Under the pieces are notes generated by a model. It was not told the origin of the DNA. It saw only the letters and a list, made by a program, of their open reading frames with translations, and did no database searches. Below, piece after piece: positions 1 through 8,476 of a stretch of DNA of 64,000 bases; the first letter of the stretch is position 1; the number at the start of each line of letters is the position of its first letter. The DNA lies in contig NZ_JAARML010000003.1 of the NCBI RefSeq assembly GCF_011759375.1, positions 1 to 64,000 on the forward strand. Direction: 5' to 3'. Position numbers and translations under genes: made by a program. The DNA is from Paraflavitalea devenefica (GTDB lineage: Bacteria > Bacteroidota > Bacteroidia > Chitinophagales > Chitinophagaceae).

Positions 1-10
1 TATTACCTTC

Positions 11-122
11 TTATGGTGGTTATACCGAGGGTGTTCACCTCTTCCCATACCGAACAGAGTAGTTAAGCCCCTCATGGCCGATGGTACTGCACCAAAATGC
101 GGGAGAGTAGGTAGCTGCCATA
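11..122 (+). rRNA. rrf: 5S ribosomal RNA
   Basis: The sequence has the conserved 5S core (CCGAACAGAGTAGTTAAGCCC-like segment near 50-70) and the two ends pair as TATGG with CCATA, closing helix I. The length of about 112 nt fits bacterial 5S. The 23S gene that normally precedes it lies outside the window. The exact termini are estimated from the terminal helix. Confidence 0.95.
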
Positions 123-129
123 TTTATTG

Positions 130-160
130 AGCCTCGTAGTTCCAACTACGGGGCTTTTTT
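130..160 (+). terminator. Intrinsic terminator of the rRNA operon
   Basis: A GC-rich hairpin (arms around GCCTCGTAGTT and AACTACGGGGC) with a tiny loop is followed at once by six T residues. It lies eight bases after the 5S gene, so it most likely ends the rRNA transcript. From here to 314 the DNA is CT-rich and no gene was seen. Confidence 0.9.
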
Positions 161-314
161 GTTGCCATACCTCCCCCTACACCGCTATCGAAGACAACGA
201 ACTCACCATTCACCACTGACCACTGCCTCGCCCACCACCCCCTGCCTCATTCCTGCCCGTTTTCCCGCCCCGATTAATTAATTTTAGTAGATCATACATT
301 ACCAAACCATTGCC

Positions 315-3300
315 TTGCAAAGGACCCGCACACGCAGCCTCCTGTCCCTGCTCCTGGTACTCCTGTTCCACCAGCAGGTAATATCACAGCATGCAGGCGC
401 CCCCACCACCTGGGGTAACTTCCGGTTTACCGGGTTCACCGCCCGCAATGGCCTCCCTTCCTCCGAAATACTTTCCCTCCACCTCGACGCCCGGCAGCTA
501 CTGTGGATCGGTCATACCGCCGGCCTCAGCCGCTTTGATGGCTATACCTTTACCAACTACCTCTTCGCCCATAACAAAAGGATTGGTCGCGTCTTCTGCT
601 TCCTCGAAGACACTACCCGCAGCATCCTCTGGATAGGCGCCGCTACCGGCCTCTTTTACCAGGCCAATAACCGGATCATTCCCGTACACTTCAGTAATGG
701 CAGGCTGCCCGTATACAGCCTGCTCATGGACTCCAATAAAGGATTATGGATAGGTACCGGCAATGGCCCCGCTTACCTCGATAGCCTCGCCTGGCAGCAG
801 GCGCTGCAAAAAGGGACCGTTGATATTAGCCAACGCATACTCCCTGCCTGGCGCAACTTAAATAATGACAGGCGCGTAAAGAAAATGGCCCTGCAGAAAA
901 ACGGTCAACTCTTATTCGGCAACTTTTACAACGTCTATCAATGGAACGGACAATCACTGCAGAAGATCTGGGGAATGAACCATAACTCCGACGTCTTAAA
1001 TGGTATCGTTTCTACGGAGCAGGGCGAAACATTCATCTGCGCCAACTTCAGTGGCGTCAGTTACAAACAGGGAGCGCAATGGAAAAGCCTGCCCATACCG
1101 GTCATCACTGGCATGGACTTCCATAAGGAAGGCAACAACTGGTACTATTACAATGCTGAGGCCATCTACGAAGTAGATATCGTTTCCAAACAATACCGGC
1201 CTGTGCTTACCATTCCTTATGATTACAGGGAATGGGGATCTGTATTTACCTGCGACAAAGAAGGCAACTTCTGGATTGCCACGCATGAAGGAATACTCTA
1301 CGCCAAACCGGAGATATTTAAAAGCCACCTGCAGGACACCCCGGCAGGCTTTAATGAACTATATAGCATCCGTCAGCTAAAGGATGGTTCCATCATAACT
1401 GGCGGCAACCGGGGCAGGCTCTTTAAAAAAGCAGGTGATCAGTTTCAAATGGCTTACCCCAACAATAAAACCATCTTCCCGCATGCTGAGCTGAAAAGCA
1501 TCTGGCAGTCGTCTGATGGGGATCAATGGTTCGGTAGTGGTTATGAAGGCCTGGCCAGGAAAAACAACAATCAATGGCAATACTTTTACAACCAGGGCAG
1601 CGGCGATAAAACCTTCCTGTATTTTCACCAGGATAAAAAGGGTGATCTGTGGACGGCTGGCGATAAAAACCTCACCCGTATACGAAAACATAACACCGAC
1701 TCACTGGAGTTTACGCAATATACCTACAGGCAGGAAATAACCGACAATCCCGTTATCCGCAGTATAATAGAGAGTCCGGGCGGTAAAATATATGCAGGCA
1801 GTACCTGGGGACTGGCGGTTGTTCGCGACAAGCACCTCGAACTCATCCCCCTGCAGCAGGAACAATCCTTTGCCATCACCGGCATGAGCGCCACCCGAGA
1901 TGAGAAAATATGGATCGCAACACAGGGCAATGGCCTCCTGTTGTGCCACTTTCTGCAGGACAGCCTCGTCATAGAAAAACAATTCACCACCAGCGATGGT
2001 CTGTCGTCAGACATCCTGTTGAAAACATTGGTAGACAAAAACAACGTACTCTGGGCAGTGGCATACAATGGCGTTAACCGGGTAGAACAAACGGGCAATG
2101 ACTACAACATCGCTACCAAAGAAATTGACAGGGAATTGCTCAAAGGCGATTACCAGAGCGTAGACATCATGCAGGATGATAAGGGTATCATCTGGATGGC
2201 CACCTCTTCGGGCTTACTCTCCTTTGATCCGGCAGTATATGCAAAAGCCATCACAGCGCCCAGTCTGCACATAGAGAACATGGCCATCCTGCAGGATGAA
2301 AAACGTACCAGCCTGCCCAACGAGAATGATCATTTCACCCCAGTCTCCCTCTCCCATAAACATAACTCGCTGGAATTCCTCTTTACAGGTATTAACTACA
2401 GCAACCCTGCTGCAGTGCAATATGAATATCGCTTACTGGGACAGGATAGCAACTGGATAAAATTGCGTCATACAAGGCAGCTAACGCTCAGGAACATTCC
2501 GCCGGGCGATTATACCCTGCAGGTAAGGGCTGCTGCAGGGTCCAATCAGTGGAGTAATACAGTTGTCTGGCCTTTCACCGTGCAGGCTCCTTTCTGGCAA
2601 ACAATATGGTTTATAACACTCCTCATAGCTGCCATAGCAATAGCTATATACTTCCTGGTGCGGCAGCGTATAGCCGCGCTGCGGAAAAAATCAGCCACCC
2701 AGAGGGATTTTGAACGCCAGATAGCGCGTGTAAAAATGAACATGCTCAGGGCGCAAATGAACCCGCACTTCATCTTCAACAGTCTCAATTCCATCAATAA
2801 CTTTATCTTAAAGAACGATCCGCAGAACGCTTCCGGCTACCTGACCAAGTTCTCCCGCCTCATGCGCATGATCCTGGATAATTCCCGCACCGAGTGGGTA
2901 ACATTGGAAAATGAACTCAACGCACTGGACCTCTACATACAACTGGAGTCAATACGGTTCGACAACCTTTTCCAATACCGCTTACACCTCGATGAAGAAA
3001 TTGATCCTGCCCGGGTTATCATTCCGCCTCTCATCATCCAGCCCTACGTGGAAAATGCCATCTGGCACGGGCTGCTGTACCGTGAGCAACCGGGTGGTAC
3101 CTTGCTGCTGGAAATAAAACGTGTTAAAGATCAGCTCAGGATAAAAGTAGCCGACAATGGCATAGGGCGAGTTGCATCGGCTGAAATGCGCAGTAAATCA
3201 GCCCTTAAAAAGAAAAGCCATGGCATGAAAATAACAGGGGAGCGGCTGGAAATAGTGAACATGACCTATGATGCCAATACCAGCATCGAAGTGGGAGACC

Positions 3301-3377
3301 TGTACGATCATAACCAGCATGCCTGTGGAACAAGCGTGCTCATCACCCTCAATTACATTCAGAACAAAATGGTTTGA
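315..3377 (+). CDS. Two-component propeller sensor histidine kinase (LytS-type)
   Basis: The 1020-residue protein has an N-terminal signal segment (residues 8-25). About residues 45-640 are periplasmic repeats of the two-component-regulator beta-propeller kind with recurring LWIGT/IWIAT-like strands, and residues 690-760 resemble a Y_Y_Y domain. One transmembrane helix follows at about 768-790. The cytoplasmic part is a LytS-type kinase: the phosphoacceptor is His818 in MNPHFIFNSLN and the ATP-binding N-box is QPYVENAIWHG near 907. The start used is TTG at 315, since no ATG precedes the signal segment and the frame is open only from 291. It probably senses an extracellular ligand and phosphorylates the LytTR regulator that begins two bases after its stop codon. 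The ligand is unknown; polysaccharide-derived signals are common for propeller sensors but that is inference. Confidence 0.9.
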   Translation: MQRTRTRSLLSLLLVLLFHQQVISQHAGAPTTWGNFRFTGFTARNGLPSSEILSLHLDARQLLWIGHTAGLSRFDGYTFTNYLFAHNKRIGRVFCFLEDTTRSILWIGAATGLFYQANNRIIPVHFSNGRLPVYSLLMDSNKGLWIGTGNGPAYLDSLAWQQALQKGTVDISQRILPAWRNLNNDRRVKKMALQKNGQLLFGNFYNVYQWNGQSLQKIWGMNHNSDVLNGIVSTEQGETFICANFSGVSYKQGAQWKSLPIPVITGMDFHKEGNNWYYYNAEAIYEVDIVSKQYRPVLTIPYDYREWGSVFTCDKEGNFWIATHEGILYAKPEIFKSHLQDTPAGFNELYSIRQLKDGSIITGGNRGRLFKKAGDQFQMAYPNNKTIFPHAELKSIWQSSDGDQWFGSGYEGLARKNNNQWQYFYNQGSGDKTFLYFHQDKKGDLWTAGDKNLTRIRKHNTDSLEFTQYTYRQEITDNPVIRSIIESPGGKIYAGSTWGLAVVRDKHLELIPLQQEQSFAITGMSATRDEKIWIATQGNGLLLCHFLQDSLVIEKQFTTSDGLSSDILLKTLVDKNNVLWAVAYNGVNRVEQTGNDYNIATKEIDRELLKGDYQSVDIMQDDKGIIWMATSSGLLSFDPAVYAKAITAPSLHIENMAILQDEKRTSLPNENDHFTPVSLSHKHNSLEFLFTGINYSNPAAVQYEYRLLGQDSNWIKLRHTRQLTLRNIPPGDYTLQVRAAAGSNQWSNTVVWPFTVQAPFWQTIWFITLLIAAIAIAIYFLVRQRIAALRKKSATQRDFERQIARVKMNMLRAQMNPHFIFNSLNSINNFILKNDPQNASGYLTKFSRLMRMILDNSRTEWVTLENELNALDLYIQLESIRFDNLFQYRLHLDEEIDPARVIIPPLIIQPYVENAIWHGLLYREQPGGTLLLEIKRVKDQLRIKVADNGIGRVASAEMRSKSALKKKSHGMKITGERLEIVNMTYDANTSIEVGDLYDHNQHACGTSVLITLNYIQNKMV

Positions 3378-3379
3378 TC

Positions 3380-4123
3380 ATGAAAGCCATCATAGTAGAC
3401 GATGAAAAACACTGTAGGGAATCATTGCAATCCATGTTACAAATGTATTGCCCTGGCATCCAGGTCATGGCTACCTGTGCCGATGGACTGTCGGCCCTCA
3501 CGGCTATTGAAACACACAAGCCCGATATCCTGTTCCTGGATATTGAAATGCCCAGGATGAATGCTTTTGACCTGCTGCAACAGCTTGACGCCATCAACTT
3601 TGAGATCATCTTCACCACAGCCTATGATCAATACGCCATCCGCGCCATCAAGTGCAGCGCTTTGGACTACCTGTTGAAACCCATAGATGCAGAGGAATTG
3701 AAAACAGCCGTGGAGCGGATCAGTAGCCGCCCCCACGATAAAATGGAGAAAGCGAAAGTACAGCAGGTAGTTAACAACATGAGTGATACAGCGCAGCATG
3801 ATTTCAGGCTCATCATTGCCACATTGGAAGGCAACTACTTCCTGCTGCCCGATGAGATCATGTATTGCGAAGGCAGCGACAACTATACGCACTTTCACCT
3901 CACCAAAGGAAGAAAGCTCGTCAGTGCCAAAACATTAAAAGAATATGAGGAAATGCTGACCGGGCAAGGATTTCTGCGTATTCACAAATCCTGGTTGGTG
4001 AACCTGAAATTCGCAGTCAAATTTTCAAAAGCCAATTCAACACTCATCATGGAAGACTATACCGCATTGGAAGTTTCACGCCGTAAAAAAGAAGCCGTCA
4101 TCAATGCCTTATTCAATAAATAA
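3380..4123 (+). CDS. LytTR family response regulator
   Basis: The 247-residue protein has a receiver domain (residues 1-120) with Asp7/Asp8, phosphoacceptor Asp54 in FLDIEMP and Lys100, followed by a LytTR DNA-binding domain at about 145-245 containing the typical FLRIHKSWLVNL motif. ATG at 3380 is preferred over an upstream TTG at 3374. It starts two bases after the propeller kinase stops, so the two are surely co-transcribed as a cognate pair. Its target genes are not evident; the secreted M23 peptidase downstream is one possibility. Confidence 0.93.
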   Translation: MKAIIVDDEKHCRESLQSMLQMYCPGIQVMATCADGLSALTAIETHKPDILFLDIEMPRMNAFDLLQQLDAINFEIIFTTAYDQYAIRAIKCSALDYLLKPIDAEELKTAVERISSRPHDKMEKAKVQQVVNNMSDTAQHDFRLIIATLEGNYFLLPDEIMYCEGSDNYTHFHLTKGRKLVSAKTLKEYEEMLTGQGFLRIHKSWLVNLKFAVKFSKANSTLIMEDYTALEVSRRKKEAVINALFNK

Positions 4124-4128
4124 CCTTG

Positions 4129-4187
4129 TTGTCAGCCTGAGCGTGTCGAAGGGTGGGTCGCCCTCCAAAGGGGCGGCTCACCCTAGT
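4129..4187. repeat. Intergenic palindromic repeat, copy 1
   Basis: A CCTGAGCGTGTCGAAGGGT module is followed by a 14-bp hairpin (arms 4150-4163 and 4171-4184, two G-U pairs). Both modules recur almost unchanged at 9.9 kb, and the hairpin recurs in diverged form at 57.4 kb. No transposase or target duplication is seen. It may also act as a transcription terminator for the LytTR gene. Confidence 0.75.
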
Positions 4188-4374
4188 CTAAGGCACCGTT
4201 TACTCACTCACCTTCCACTCACTCGCCTGATTAGGTTTCACTGCTTTACTTGTGCTTACTTTAGGTTGTTATCATAAGCCCGGGAAAATCCTTTTTATAT
4301 CCTCTCTTTGGTTAAAGTCAGCACACTGGTTGTAGCATACTACATCATCATACCATAACCTTAAAATTTCAACC

Positions 4375-6114
4375 ATGAAATTAAAAATTGGTTGCCTGCT
4401 ACTATTGGCAACACTTTTCTTCCAGGCAATGGCCCAGGACCTGTATACAGGTGTGTGGCGCAAAGGCAACGGCGGTACCTACCTGTGGTCAGGAGTAAAC
4501 TGGGCCGACTTCAATAAAAAATGGTCCGATCTCGGAAAACAAAACCTCCGGTTAATTGACATTGAAACCTATGTTACAGGCGGGCAGCGTTACTTCTCCG
4601 GCGTATGGGAGGGAGGCAGTGATGGCTATGCATTGACGCCTGCAGGGCTCGATTGGGCGGCCTTCAACAAGTTCTGGAGTGATGCCAGTAAAACCATGCG
4701 GCTCATAGACATTGAAACCTACACAGAAGGAAGCAAGAGATACTTTCTCGGTGTGTTCAGGCAGGGCGGTGGCGGCTATGCGCTTACACCTGCAGGCCTC
4801 GACTGGGCCGCCTTCAACACATTCTGGAGCAATGCCAGTAAAACCATGCGGCTCACAGATATTGAAACCTACACAGAAGGAAGCAAAAGATACTTCCTCG
4901 GCGTGTTCGAGCAGGGCAGTGGTGGATACGTACTATCACCTTACGGGATGAACTGGGGGCAGTTCTCCGATTATTGGGCAGACCGGGCCAAAGAAAACCT
5001 GCGCTTAACAGACATTGAATCTTATGAAGAAGGGGGCAAGCGTATCTTCCTGGGAGTATGGCGCCAGGGAACAGATGGATATTACCTCTGGCATGGGGTA
5101 GACTGGCAGAGCTTAACCTCCAAATGGGCAGAACTAAACAACAATACCGACCTGCGCTTAATTGACCTGGAAACCTTTGATGGCGATTGTCCTGGAAAAT
5201 GTCTTAATCAGGCTTTAATGGCCGATAATCCTGCCACTTCCGGACGGGATAGTTATGATTACGGCATCTATGCCACCTCCCAACATTGTGAAGGTGAGCC
5301 CGGAAGCTGTCCTGCCAACCCTTCTGCAAGCAGCAGGGTATACTACCGCTGGCCCAACCTGAAACTGGGCAATGATTACTACGCACGGAATTCAGTGCTT
5401 TTTGACGCGAAGGACAAAATATTTACCCTTCCTTTCAACGAGAAAGCTTCCGACATGTCAAAAAATGGCTGGCTCTACAGTCCGGGCGCCTGGCACCATG
5501 CCCTTGACTATTCAAAAAGCGGCGGCAAAACATTCGAAATAGCCGCCGCCGCAACAGGAAAAGTCATTTATGTGGGATATGATGAGTGGTCGGGCAACAC
5601 CATCATCATCAGCCATGATGCAGGCGGAAAAAAAGATGTATACAGGACCATCTACATGCATGTACGCAATGGGGCCGATAATGACTGTTCGGTAGCCTGG
5701 AGTAAAAGCCAGCCCACGCTCAACCAGGCTGCCAATGACCCCACCAGGGTTAAATATGAAACACATCTAAAAAATACAGGTTGTCCGCTTAAAGTGTCGG
5801 ATCGCAATCCCGACGTTGGCTGGTGGGGTACCAACGCACAAAAGATCAGCAGTAATTTACTGGGAAAAACAGTGCAGGCGGGTGATGTAATAGGCTGGGC
5901 AGGTAGTACAGGCCCCGGAGGCTCTGCTGCCAACCATCTGCACATCTTCTTTGCACACCGCGACCCGGGCGATAAGCGCTGGTACTTCTTTGATCCGTAT
6001 GGTATATACGCCACTCCGGATTGTTATCCTCAGGCGGTGGATGGGGCCATTAATACCCCCTGTGCACGATACCCCGTTGCCTGGAAAAATGGTCGGCCAG
6101 CATCTGCGCAGTAG
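4375..6114 (+). CDS. Secreted M23 metallopeptidase with five tandem repeats
   Basis: The 579-residue protein starts with a signal peptide (residues 1-21, ending AMAQ). Residues 23-270 are five copies of a 50-residue unit with the pattern Y-x-GVW...W..F...W....LRL.DIETY, which resembles the family named bacterial tandem repeat domain 1. The C-terminal part (about 340-560) is an M23/LytM peptidase: zinc ligands His374 and Asp378 in HHALD and His521/His523 in HLH are present. Such enzymes cut peptide bridges in cell walls, and the repeats may bind a surface ligand. Several cysteines around residues 277-305 suggest disulfides. Whether it acts on its own wall or on other bacteria cannot be told. 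Confidence 0.85.
   Translation: MKLKIGCLLLLATLFFQAMAQDLYTGVWRKGNGGTYLWSGVNWADFNKKWSDLGKQNLRLIDIETYVTGGQRYFSGVWEGGSDGYALTPAGLDWAAFNKFWSDASKTMRLIDIETYTEGSKRYFLGVFRQGGGGYALTPAGLDWAAFNTFWSNASKTMRLTDIETYTEGSKRYFLGVFEQGSGGYVLSPYGMNWGQFSDYWADRAKENLRLTDIESYEEGGKRIFLGVWRQGTDGYYLWHGVDWQSLTSKWAELNNNTDLRLIDLETFDGDCPGKCLNQALMADNPATSGRDSYDYGIYATSQHCEGEPGSCPANPSASSRVYYRWPNLKLGNDYYARNSVLFDAKDKIFTLPFNEKASDMSKNGWLYSPGAWHHALDYSKSGGKTFEIAAAATGKVIYVGYDEWSGNTIIISHDAGGKKDVYRTIYMHVRNGADNDCSVAWSKSQPTLNQAANDPTRVKYETHLKNTGCPLKVSDRNPDVGWWGTNAQKISSNLLGKTVQAGDVIGWAGSTGPGGSAANHLHIFFAHRDPGDKRWYFFDPYGIYATPDCYPQAVDGAINTPCARYPVAWKNGRPASAQ
4441..5190 (+). repeat. Five in-frame 150-bp tandem repeats within the M23 peptidase gene
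   Basis: Units begin at about 4441, 4591, 4741, 4891 and 5044. Units 2 and 3 are nearly identical at DNA level (for example both carry ACCTACACAGAAGGAAGCAA), so this pair arose by a recent duplication, while units 1, 4 and 5 have diverged. Confidence 0.9.
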
Positions 6115-6181
6115 GGCCACGGCAACGGAATCGTTTGCATAAATTTAAGCAGGTTTACTCATTCGGCACCCGGGCTTTATT

Positions 6182-6189
6182 TATATTTG
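6182..6189 (+). promoter_or_regulatory. Possible -7 element (TATATTTG) of apbE
   Basis: The octamer matches the Bacteroidota consensus TAnnTTTG but no TTTG is found at the expected -33 distance. It ends only five bases before the apbE ATG, so a transcript would be leaderless. A chance match is quite possible. Confidence 0.3.
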
Positions 6190-6194
6190 TCCGG

Positions 6195-7205
6195 ATGAGG
6201 AACCTGCTTTTTTTCCTACCCCTTTTTTTGTGCGGAGCTGTTGGCCATCAGGCAGAACCCATAAGAGCATATCGTATAACCGGGTTTGCGCAAGGCACCA
6301 CCTGGCAGGTAACATACTATGCTGCAGATAGTCTTGTGATCAAGTCTCAAATAGATAGTATCCTCGACCAGATAGACAGTTCGCTCTCTATCTACAAGTC
6401 TTACTCCCTCATCAGTCGCTTCAATCAGGCGGAATCCACTGTAAATATGGATGGCCACATGGCCTTCGTCATCAATAAATCCATAGAAACTTACCGGCAA
6501 ACAGAAGGAATCTTTGATATTACCGTCCAACCATTGGTACAAGCCTGGGGTTTTGGCGCAAAGAAAATAGAAAAGCTGCCCGACTCAGCTACCATACGTT
6601 TACTGAAGCAATGCGTTGATACCCGTTTTCTCGCTGTACAGGGCAACAGGCTCACCAAATCAAAACCTTGTGTTAAAATTGATGTAAATGGCATTGCCCA
6701 AGGCTACAGCGTGGATGTGGTGGCCGCTTTTTTGGATAGCCAACACATCAGCAACTACATCGTCGAAATTGGCGGTGAAATAAGAATAAAAGGCCGGCGG
6801 CAGCCCGGCAATGTGAAAATGAAAGTGGGCATTGAAGCGCCCGGTGAAGATGAGTTCCAGCTTTCCCTTTTACAAAAGATCATATCACTGGACAGCGGGG
6901 CCATCACCACATCGGGTAGCTACCGTAAATTTTACGAGAGTGGAGGAAAGAAAATATCACACATCATTGATCCGGCAACCGGCTATTCCATGCAGGGAAG
7001 CCTCATCAGTGTAACCGTCTATGCACCGGACGCCATTACAGCCGACGCCTATGATAATGCATTAATGGTGATGGGACTGCAAAAGGCCATCACATTTATA
7101 GAAAAAAGAAAGGATATGGCGGCTTACTTTATTTACCGGGACAAACAAGGGAAAATAGCCGACACTGCCACCAGCAGGTTCTATCATTTTATCACTGAAC
7201 ATTGA
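6195..7205 (+). CDS. apbE: FAD:protein FMN transferase ApbE
   Basis: The 336-residue protein attaches FMN covalently to a threonine of target flavoproteins on the outer side of the inner membrane. It has a signal-like N-terminus (residues 1-18) and ApbE landmarks: GFAQGTTW near 30, VKIDVNGIAQGYSVD near 155, EIGGEIRIKG near 190, TTSGSYR near 232 and HIIDPATGYS near 250, followed by ADAYDNALMVMG. ATG at 6195 is chosen because it starts directly at the hydrophobic leader; the frame stays open upstream to 6135. No flavoprotein substrate such as an Nqr or Rnf subunit is encoded in the window. Confidence 0.9.
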   Translation: MRNLLFFLPLFLCGAVGHQAEPIRAYRITGFAQGTTWQVTYYAADSLVIKSQIDSILDQIDSSLSIYKSYSLISRFNQAESTVNMDGHMAFVINKSIETYRQTEGIFDITVQPLVQAWGFGAKKIEKLPDSATIRLLKQCVDTRFLAVQGNRLTKSKPCVKIDVNGIAQGYSVDVVAAFLDSQHISNYIVEIGGEIRIKGRRQPGNVKMKVGIEAPGEDEFQLSLLQKIISLDSGAITTSGSYRKFYESGGKKISHIIDPATGYSMQGSLISVTVYAPDAITADAYDNALMVMGLQKAITFIEKRKDMAAYFIYRDKQGKIADTATSRFYHFITEH

Positions 7206-7250
7206 AATTGAACATTGAAAATTCGCTCTTAAGGCGTTGAATTCTATTAT

Positions 7251-8453
7251 ATGAGCAGAAGAAAATTTATACAACAGGCCGGGGTACTGACAGGAGGGTT
7301 AATCCTGCACAACCAGTTACTACAGGCCGTTGGTAGTAAATTCCAGGAAAAAATAAATGTGGGCATCATCGGTTGTGGCGACCGTGGCACCGGCATCATG
7401 TCTGTCATGCGCCAACTGCCCGATCTCTTCAACATAGCAGCTCTTTGTGATATACTGGACTTCCGATTGGACAATGCCCGGAAAATAGTGGCTGCCTCCC
7501 CGAAAGAATACAAAGACTACCGGAAGTTGCTGGAAGATAAAAGCCTCCATGCGGTGATCATCGCTACGCCATTGAACATGCACTATCCCATTGCGGCTGA
7601 TGCATTGGCGGCGGGTAAGCATGTATTCCTGGAAAAGACCATGACCTACAACATTCCGCAGGCCATGAAGCTGGTGCAGCAGGTAAAGCGATATCCCAAA
7701 CAGGTATTGCAGGTGGGGCATCAGTACCGTTATGTACCGCTCTACTTTAAGGTAAAAGAAATGATCGAAAAGGGGTATCTCGGAAAGATCACCCATATCG
7801 ATTGCCGCTGGGACCGCAACTGGAACTGGCGTCGCCCTGTTCCCGCAGGCTATACCGATAAAGAAGTAAACTGGCGCATGTACAAAGCCTATTCAGGCGG
7901 CCTTATTGCAGAACTGTTATCCCACCAGATTGATTTTATTAACTGGGCATTCAATACGCATCCCGATGAGATCATCGGTACAGGCGGCATTGACAACTAC
8001 AAAGACGGAAGGGAAACCTACGACAATGTACAGGTCGTATTGCGGTACAACAGAGAGAACATGATCGGCAACTTTGGCGCTACCTGTGCCAATGCCCGGG
8101 AAGGATACATCTTCAAACTAAAAGGGACCAAGGGGACCGTAGCCCTGTTGGTGAATGAAGGCGTCTTCTATCCTGAAGCGGCTGCCAAAAAAGACCTGGA
8201 AGTAGTGGATGGTGTGAGCAGCGCTACTAAAATAGAATGGAATAAAGATGGCGGTATCCCCATCATTAAAGAGCCCATGAAAGACGGTACCTGGTATGCC
8301 CTGCAGGACTTTCACAAATGCATTACGGAAAAGCAGCAACCGGTATCCAATGTCATTACCGGCGCTACTACTGCCGTATGCGTGCACCTGGGCAATACAG
8401 CCGCCTATACCCATACTACCCAACAATGGAAATCAGCGTATAACTTTTCTTAA
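7251..8453 (+). CDS. Tat-exported Gfo/Idh/MocA family oxidoreductase
   Basis: The 400-residue protein begins with a twin-arginine signal (SRRKFIQQAG followed by a hydrophobic stretch), so it should be folded with its NAD(P) cofactor before export. A Rossmann fold starts with VGIIGCGDRG near residue 38, and the family EKP motif appears as EKTM near 129. The family oxidises or reduces sugar and cyclitol hydroxyls. It lies 23 bases before a DUF1080 gene, a frequent pair in Bacteroidota that fits oxidation of a glycoside to its 3-keto form followed by cleavage. The substrate is unknown. Confidence 0.88.
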   Translation: MSRRKFIQQAGVLTGGLILHNQLLQAVGSKFQEKINVGIIGCGDRGTGIMSVMRQLPDLFNIAALCDILDFRLDNARKIVAASPKEYKDYRKLLEDKSLHAVIIATPLNMHYPIAADALAAGKHVFLEKTMTYNIPQAMKLVQQVKRYPKQVLQVGHQYRYVPLYFKVKEMIEKGYLGKITHIDCRWDRNWNWRRPVPAGYTDKEVNWRMYKAYSGGLIAELLSHQIDFINWAFNTHPDEIIGTGGIDNYKDGRETYDNVQVVLRYNRENMIGNFGATCANAREGYIFKLKGTKGTVALLVNEGVFYPEAAAKKDLEVVDGVSSATKIEWNKDGGIPIIKEPMKDGTWYALQDFHKCITEKQQPVSNVITGATTAVCVHLGNTAAYTHTTQQWKSAYNFS

Positions 8454-8476
8454 ATTATAATTAGATAACAGGCTAT

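Noticed and set aside
315..3377. Possible hybrid two-component system with receiver and AraC domains
   Set aside because: The propeller kinase ends after its ATPase domain; the receiver and LytTR domains are a separate gene starting at 3380.
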